From Anaerolineaceae bacterium (GTDB taxonomy: Bacteria > Planctomycetota > Phycisphaerae > FEN-1346 > JAACEH01), in the NCBI GenBank assembly GCA_011682595.1, contig JAACEH010000009.1, positions 1 through 13,990 of the forward strand: a stretch of DNA of 13,990 nucleotides, read 5' to 3'. The translations under genes were made by a program, and so were the position numbers. The notes under the pieces were generated by a model. The model did not search any database, was not told the DNA's origin, and saw only the letters and a list, made by a program, of their open reading frames with translations. Below are positions 12,659-13,990 of this stretch, one piece after another. Every line of letters begins with the position of its first letter. The first letter of the stretch is position 1.

Positions 12659-13990
12659 TTACGGCAGGGGGATGCCGTTCAGGACAGAATTAATGACCAG
12701 CTTGTCTTGCGTATCGACCACCCCGTCACCGTCGAGATCGTACAGCCGCTCGGGGTAAGGAATGTCCAGACTGTTGAGATGCCGATTCAGGAACAGCTTG
12801 TCCTCGGTGTCGACCACGCTGTCGCCGTTGATGTCGCCGAGCCGCCGGACCACGATCGGCACGTCCAACGACGCCTCGCCGCCAAAGTCGTCTCCACCAA
12901 CGAACACCGTCAGCGTCACCGGCCCCACGGCCCCCACACCGTGCCGACTGCCGCGAATCGTCCAGACCATCGGGTCGGCCGTCTCGATGATCTCGACCGC
13001 GCCCGCGCCGCTCGTCTGCGACACCAGCGTCGTGTAGGTGATGTTGCCGTTGACATCGCCGAGAATGGCCAGATCGAGCGTCAACGCGTGGCGGTTGCCC
13101 GTCGTCGTCGGCGCGTTCTGGTAAACCACATCGGCGTCGGCTGTGACCTCCAGCAGGATCGGCTCGGGCAGAATCTCGGCCTCCACCGCGAGGGTCGCCG
13201 CGATGGCCTGGGTGACGTCGGTCGCAAAACCGTAGTCGTAAGCCGCTCCGGCCGCGCCGTCGCTGAAGTCGTCGGAACGGTGATAGTAACTGTTCGAGCC
13301 GCCGCGTATCTCGTCCACCGAATTCTCAATGGTCAGGAACGCCGCGTACCCGGCATTGGCGAACGGCTGGTGATCGCTCGATCCCCAGTTCGACGTGAAC
13401 GGCGTCGTCGGATCGATGGCCAACTCCGGAACGTACTCGGCCGAGGCATCCACAAACCGGCCAACCCAGGCCAGGTCGTCGGCGCTGTTCGGGCAACCGA
13501 TGTCCAGGTCCACCGGCAGGCCGAGATCGTTGTCGTTCTGCGGCCGCAGGATCATGTCCATCGACACCATGCCCACGACGTTCTCGCCGCCGGCGGCCAC
13601 GACGTTGTTGACGTAATCGCCGCTACCCTTCAGGCCGTCTTCCTCGGTATTGAAGCCGATCAGGCGAATCGTCGCCGCGAACTCGTACTGGCTCAGCACC
13701 CGGGCCAGCTCGAGGATGGCCGACGTGCCCGAACCGTTGTCGTCGCCGCCGGGGCGCGAGACGCCGGTGGTGGTGTCGTAGTGCGCGCCGATAATGTAAA
13801 TCTCGTCGGCCCGCGAGGAGCCCGTCAATTCGGCCACCACATTGTCGTAGATGCCCTGCGTGGTGACCGTGTAACCGTAGCTCGTGAACTGGTCCTGAAG
13901 GTAAAGCCGGCACTCCTGGTTGCCGAGGCTGTCGGTGCCGCCATAGCGGTCGGCGTCGCGGCCGCGGTAGCCCTGGTCGTAGCCGGCGCC
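12659..13990 (-). CDS. Secreted M28-family metallopeptidase with C-terminal dockerin-like domain (N-terminus beyond right edge)
   Basis: The frame is open to the right edge (443 residues visible, start outside), so the signal peptide is not seen. The peptidase has all metal ligands of the two-zinc M28 aminopeptidases. Counting from the first visible residue these are: IIGAHYDTT with His70, GGDDNGSG with bridging Asp84, FNTEEDG with Glu116/Glu117, SMDM with Asp145, and SSDHQPFANAG with His207. YYHRSDD follows, as in the family. M28 enzymes usually release N-terminal amino acids. A beta-rich segment (about 275-380) leads to a terminal pair of calcium-binding repeats, DINGDSVVDTEDKLFLNRHLN and DLDGDGVVDTQDKLVINSVLN, which together look like a type I dockerin; the protein ends five residues later. 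Dockerin-like tails are common in planctomycete secreted proteins without a known cellulosome, so the partner is unknown. It lies upstream of protein B on the same strand with 146 bp between. Confidence 0.9.
   Translation of the reverse strand, partial: GAGYDQGYRGRDADRYGGTDSLGNQECRLYLQDQFTSYGYTVTTQGIYDNVVAELTGSSRADEIYIIGAHYDTTTGVSRPGGDDNGSGTSAILELARVLSQYEFAATIRLIGFNTEEDGLKGSGDYVNNVVAAGGENVVGMVSMDMILRPQNDNDLGLPVDLDIGCPNSADDLAWVGRFVDASAEYVPELAIDPTTPFTSNWGSSDHQPFANAGYAAFLTIENSVDEIRGGSNSYYHRSDDFSDGAAGAAYDYGFATDVTQAIAATLAVEAEILPEPILLEVTADADVVYQNAPTTTGNRHALTLDLAILGDVNGNITYTTLVSQTSGAGAVEIIETADPMVWTIRGSRHGVGAVGPVTLTVFVGGDDFGGEASLDVPIVVRRLGDINGDSVVDTEDKLFLNRHLNSLDIPYPERLYDLDGDGVVDTQDKLVINSVLNGIPLP

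Overview
The window is G+C-rich DNA (single 60-base lines reach about 80% G+C) from a bacterium that looks like a planctomycete, probably of the Phycisphaerae type. The reasons are a secreted M28 peptidase ending in a dockerin-like pair of EF-hand repeats, two very large secreted glycoside-hydrolase-fold paralogues of a kind I associate with planctomycetes, a GH16 lipoprotein, and frequent GTG/TTG starts with clear Shine-Dalgarno sequences. This placement is inference; there is no rRNA or tRNA in the window.

Left part, 1-2800, minus strand: a short Gram-positive-type citrate synthase (1494-2615) with an extended -10 promoter and a strong RBS. About 220 bp downstream lies a NagA-like N-acetylglucosamine-6-phosphate deacetylase that runs off the left edge. 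Between them is a 117-bp nested palindromic element.

Middle, 2860-4610, minus strand: a visibly A+T-richer patch holds the remains of a DNA-methylation-linked system. A DpnI-family (methyl-directed, type IIM) endonuclease is read in two frames near its N-terminus, fitting an approximately 28-bp deletion. Its stop overlaps a C-terminal stump of an MT-A70-type adenine methyltransferase. Next is an ordinary LOG-family (TIGR00730) gene with a near-consensus sigma-70 promoter.

Right part, 4719-12512: a convergent block. Plus strand: giant secreted glycoside-hydrolase-fold protein A, then the GH16 lipoprotein. Minus strand: paralogue B, then an EamA/DMT-type ten-helix transporter. The layout suggests extracellular polysaccharide breakdown with a linked export or import function. 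At the right edge (12659-13990, minus) is the C-terminal part of the M28 peptidase-dockerin protein.

The most unusual material is the broken DpnI-like gene, with a Gln where DpnI has its catalytic Glu64, beside the MT-A70 stump. The long antisense open frames throughout are shadows caused by high G+C and are not called. No stretch over 300 bases lacks a gene or gene remnant. I saw no CRISPR array, tRNA, rRNA, insertion sequence or origin.
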